In this document: piece by piece, positions 55,092-59,445 of the stretch | Numbering within the stretch: position 1 is the first letter of the stretch | How the letters are laid out: each line of letters starts with the position of its first letter | Assembly (NCBI GenBank): GCA_028292625.1 | Contig: JAQGLY010000045.1 | Coordinates: 1 to 59,445, forward strand | Direction of reading: 5' to 3' | Source of the DNA: Herbaspirillum sp. | Lineage (GTDB): Bacteria; Pseudomonadota; Gammaproteobacteria; Burkholderiales; Burkholderiaceae_D | DNA: 59,445 nt | Notes under the pieces: generated by a model | The model's input: only the letters and a program-made list of their open reading frames with translations | Database searches by the model: none | Told to the model about the DNA's origin: nothing | Made by a program: the position numbers and the translations under genes

Positions 55092-56105
55092 ATGAACGTA
55101 AAAGACGAAGTCAAAATGTATTCGGGAACGATTGGACGCGACCCGCTACTAATACAGGGGGCGGGCGGCAATGTTTCGTGGAAAGAGGGTGGGACCTTAT
55201 GGATCAAGGCGTCCGGAACATGGCTCGCGGATGCGCAGAGCAAAGATATTTTCGTTCCGATCGACCTTGCCCAGGCGCGTACATTGATTGCCGCCGGCGC
55301 TAGCGATCTGAGTTCGGCCCGCCAAAGCGATTCAGCGTTGCGGCCCTCCATCGAGACGGCGCTTCATGCATTGCTGCCGCATCGGATCGTTGTCCATTTT
55401 CATGCGGTGGAGGTAATTGCCATAGCGGTGCTTGCCGATGCGCAAGACCTATTCGAACGAAGGCTTGCAGGCTTGAACTGGACTTGGATAGATTACGTTA
55501 AGCCCGGACCCGATCTGGCGCAGGCCGTGGCCTCCGCGCTCAGCGGTGATAAGACTCCGGATATTCTGGTGCTCGGCAACCACGGGCTTGTGATTGCGGC
55601 GGATTCCGTGCAGGAAATCGACCGCCTTTTGCGAGAAATCCGCGTGCGTTGCGAAGGGAGTGTGCGTACCGCTCCATCACCGGCGAAGGCCGACTGCGAT
55701 CAGTTGGCATCCGACTGGCGGGACAGCGGCTATAAATTGCCGCAGAATCCGCTGTATCACGTGCTCGGCATTGACGCTACGAGCCTTGCGATAGCGCGTA
55801 AGGCTTGGGTCCTTTATCCCGATCACGCAGTGTTTCTCGGTGGACACGCAACGGTCGTAGAAGGAAGGCAGACGCTTTTGAAAGAAGATGCCGCCACGCG
55901 CCCCGAATGTATTATCGTTGCTCACCAGGGCGTTGTAGTCCGAGACGACCTAAATGCCGGACAGTTGGCGATGCTGGCATGTTATGTCGACGTCGTCTTG
56001 CGTCTGGATGAGGCGGCGCAGATTGCGCCGCTCAGTACCGAACAAATAGCCTCACTGCTAAACTGGGACGCTGAGAAATACAGACAAAGTCTGAATGCGA
56101 TTTAG
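55092..56105 (+). CDS. Class II aldolase/adducin-family protein
   Basis: 337 residues. The zinc-binding His-x-His is HFHAVEV in PHRIVVHFHAVEVIAIAV, with the later ligand in LGNHGLVIAADSV; the N-terminal LLIQGAGGNVSWKEGGTLWI binds phosphate as in fuculose/rhamnulose-1-phosphate aldolases. The protein is longer than simple class II aldolases (about 215), its C-terminal third (KAWVLYPDHAVFLGGHATVV) resembling the N-terminal half of RhaD-type aldolase-dehydrogenase fusions. Likely reaction: cleaving or condensing a small phosphoketose, feeding the nucleotidyltransferase operon. Substrate unknown. Confidence 0.85.
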   Translation: MNVKDEVKMYSGTIGRDPLLIQGAGGNVSWKEGGTLWIKASGTWLADAQSKDIFVPIDLAQARTLIAAGASDLSSARQSDSALRPSIETALHALLPHRIVVHFHAVEVIAIAVLADAQDLFERRLAGLNWTWIDYVKPGPDLAQAVASALSGDKTPDILVLGNHGLVIAADSVQEIDRLLREIRVRCEGSVRTAPSPAKADCDQLASDWRDSGYKLPQNPLYHVLGIDATSLAIARKAWVLYPDHAVFLGGHATVVEGRQTLLKEDAATRPECIIVAHQGVVVRDDLNAGQLAMLACYVDVVLRLDEAAQIAPLSTEQIASLLNWDAEKYRQSLNAI

Positions 56106-56190
56106 AAGTGCCGCAGGATGCGGGATGCATTTTAGCTTGGTTCCAGCAAGAAACCTCAATAGGCGGCGTATCTGTTTTTCTGCGCTTTAA

Positions 56191-58136
<1,946 letters not shown>

Positions 58137-58153
58137 TAGGTGTCCCACAACCC

Positions 58154-58975
58154 ATGCCCACCTACGCCATCGGCGACCTCCAAGGCTGCAACCAGCAACT
58201 AAACGCCCTCCTGGAAAAGGTCCACTCCGCCGCGCCCGACGCCAAGCTGATTTTCCTCGGCGACCTGGTCAACCGCGGCCCCGAGTCCCTGTCCACCCTG
58301 CGCGCGGTCCGCGCCATGGGTGACAAAGCCCAGTGCGTGCTCGGCAACCACGATCTGCATCTGTTGGCCGTTGCCCATGGCATTGAGAAAAAGGGAAAAT
58401 CCGACACACTGGACGACATCCTGAACGCCCCGGACCGCGACGAGCTGCTCGACTGGCTGCGCCGCCGTCCGCTGGCGCTGTTCGAACAAGGCTACCTGAT
58501 GATGCATGCCGGCGTCGTCCCCCAATGGACCGCCGAGCAAACCATCTCGCTGGCCCATGAAGTGGAAACCGTCCTGAGCGGTCCGGAGTGGATCGATTTC
58601 CTGCGCCAAATGTACGGCAATCAACCCGCCAAATGGGACGATCGGCTGCAAGGCGCCGACCGCCTGCGCTGCATCGTCAACGCCCTGACGCGGATACGCT
58701 TCTGCGAACCTGACGGCGCCATGGAATTTTCCATCAAGGAAAGTGCAGCCACCGCCAATGCAGGCGATTATCTGCCGTGGTTCGATCTGCCAAATAGAAA
58801 AAGCGCCGATGTCACCGTTCTGTTCGGTCACTGGTCGACGCTGGGTCTGATGCTCAAGCCGAACGTGATCGGCCTCGATACGGGTTGCCTGTGGGGCGGC
58901 AAGCTTACGGCATTATGCCTTGAGGATCGTTCGATGATTCAAGTGGATTGCCCGCAGTTGCAAGTGCCCGGCTGA
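58154..58975 (+). CDS. apaH: Diadenosine tetraphosphatase ApaH (symmetrical)
   Basis: 273 residues from ATG 58154 ([20 protein letters not shown]); an earlier TTG frame would start inside rmd. Metallophosphoesterase motifs: [33 protein letters not shown], and the distal HAGVVPQW and FGHWSTLGL. It hydrolyses Ap4A to two ADP. The gene marks the return to conserved chromosome. It converges on the acyltransferase gene, their 3' ends overlapping by 71 bases. Confidence 0.96.
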   Translation: MPTYAIGDLQGCNQQLNALLEKVHSAAPDAKLIFLGDLVNRGPESLSTLRAVRAMGDKAQCVLGNHDLHLLAVAHGIEKKGKSDTLDDILNAPDRDELLDWLRRRPLALFEQGYLMMHAGVVPQWTAEQTISLAHEVETVLSGPEWIDFLRQMYGNQPAKWDDRLQGADRLRCIVNALTRIRFCEPDGAMEFSIKESAATANAGDYLPWFDLPNRKSADVTVLFGHWSTLGLMLKPNVIGLDTGCLWGGKLTALCLEDRSMIQVDCPQLQVPG

Positions 58976-59445
58976 TCTTGGCGGCATTGGATGCCGGCGT
59001 AAAATCCGGTATCAATACCGCCGCGATCGCGTCGTGCGTTGCTACGGCCAGCTCGCGCCGGTGCGCGCCGGTGCTGGTTATCGGCGCCAGCACTGTCAGT
59101 TCGGCCGTAATATCGCGCGCTTTCAGAATCGCCAAAATGCTTTCGACAATGCTCATCTCCCCAATGAAATCCGCCGCCGAATGCAAGTCGCCGGCGGCAT
59201 CGACGTAGCGCATCGCATACGGTTGCACCGGCACCCCGGCGTCAATCGCGGCTTCGAACAGATTAGGGTGGAACGGCAGCAGGCTTCCTTGCGCGGCCGT
59301 GGTTCCCTCAGGGAAAAACGCAATGCGATCGCCTTCCCGGATGCTGGCGACCAGATCGTGATAAACCTTCCTTACATCGCGCGGCTTGCCGCGTGCAATA
59401 AAAATGGTGCCGGTCGCCGCGCACAGCCAGCCGATCAGCGGCCAG
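58905..59445 (-). CDS. 1-acyl-sn-glycerol-3-phosphate acyltransferase (PlsC-like), C-terminal part
   Basis: About 180 codons, running off the right edge with the N-terminus missing. Minus-strand reading gives [40 protein letters not shown], then [20 protein letters not shown] and [19 protein letters not shown] is the substrate-binding motif III of the lysophospholipid acyltransferase family and GTIFIARGK is motif II; the catalytic H-x4-D would lie beyond the window. The 3' end overlaps apaH by 71 bases in opposite direction. PlsC acts at the inner membrane making phosphatidic acid; other acyltransferase family members remain possible. Confidence 0.85.
   Translation of the reverse strand, partial: WPLIGWLCAATGTIFIARGKPRDVRKVYHDLVASIREGDRIAFFPEGTTAAQGSLLPFHPNLFEAAIDAGVPVQPYAMRYVDAAGDLHSAADFIGEMSIVESILAILKARDITAELTVLAPITSTGAHRRELAVATHDAIAAVLIPDFTPASNAAKISRALATAGNPLESSNDPQGIMP

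Overview
The window looks like chromosomal DNA of a Gram-negative betaproteobacterium, most likely Burkholderiales and possibly Oxalobacteraceae. This is an inference from gene content: a Kdo transferase/Kdo hydroxylase/heptosyltransferase I block, an AcrAB-TolC type pump with its TetR repressor, the style of RecQ and UppP, and GC-rich coding sequence. No rRNA and no CRISPR array is present.

Layout. (1) Positions 1-2600 are an AT-richer, gene-poor, decayed segment. The left edge cuts an IS3-type transposase (minus strand), followed by a small membrane protein, a possible gene remnant and a SHOCT-domain lipoprotein. (2) 2678-13000 is mostly housekeeping: tRNA-Gly(CCC), trmB, uppP-recQ, a YkgJ-type cysteine cluster protein, pcm and a rhodanese. 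A 1.4-kaa protein of unknown family sits between trmB and recQ. It carries an HExxH zinc-protease motif and what looks like a second, degenerate copy of the same domain, and reads as a candidate secreted toxin or effector. (3) 12274-19067 is a repressor plus RND pump operon; the divergent promoter holds a perfect 22-bp palindrome of AcrR-operator type. (4) 19261-22447 (minus) is LPS inner-core assembly: waaC, a Kdo 3-hydroxylase and waaA. (5) 22490-58136 is a surface polysaccharide (O-antigen type) locus of about 35 kb, ending at apaH and a plsC-like acyltransferase.

The polysaccharide locus has two arms diverging from 30.8-31.2 kb. The minus arm encodes RmlB, a FlaA1/WbpM-type dehydratase, a short phosphoglycosyltransferase, a 4-ketoreductase, two GT4 glycosyltransferases and a Wzx-like flippase; dehydratase, reductase and initiating transferase together suggest a QuiNAc-type first sugar. 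The plus arm starts with an ABC exporter (Wzm/Wzt with a C-terminal cargo domain), a methyltransferase with a coiled coil (possible chain terminator/ruler), and a 1487-residue fusion of three glycosyltransferases and a methyltransferase. GtrA/GtrB/GT-C type side-chain modules and an AsnB-like amidotransferase follow. Gmd and Rmd-like enzymes at the right end would supply GDP-D-rhamnose.

The most unusual part is 47195-56105, a tightly overlapping operon: a protein with two tandem nucleotidyltransferase domains, GtrA, GT2, a GDPD-like TIM-barrel protein, a GT-C membrane glycosyltransferase fused to a P-loop uridine-kinase-like domain, a HAD phosphatase, another GT-C protein and a class II aldolase. 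Together they look like a self-contained pathway that makes, nucleotide-activates and attaches an unidentified small (possibly phosphodiester-linked) substituent to the polysaccharide.
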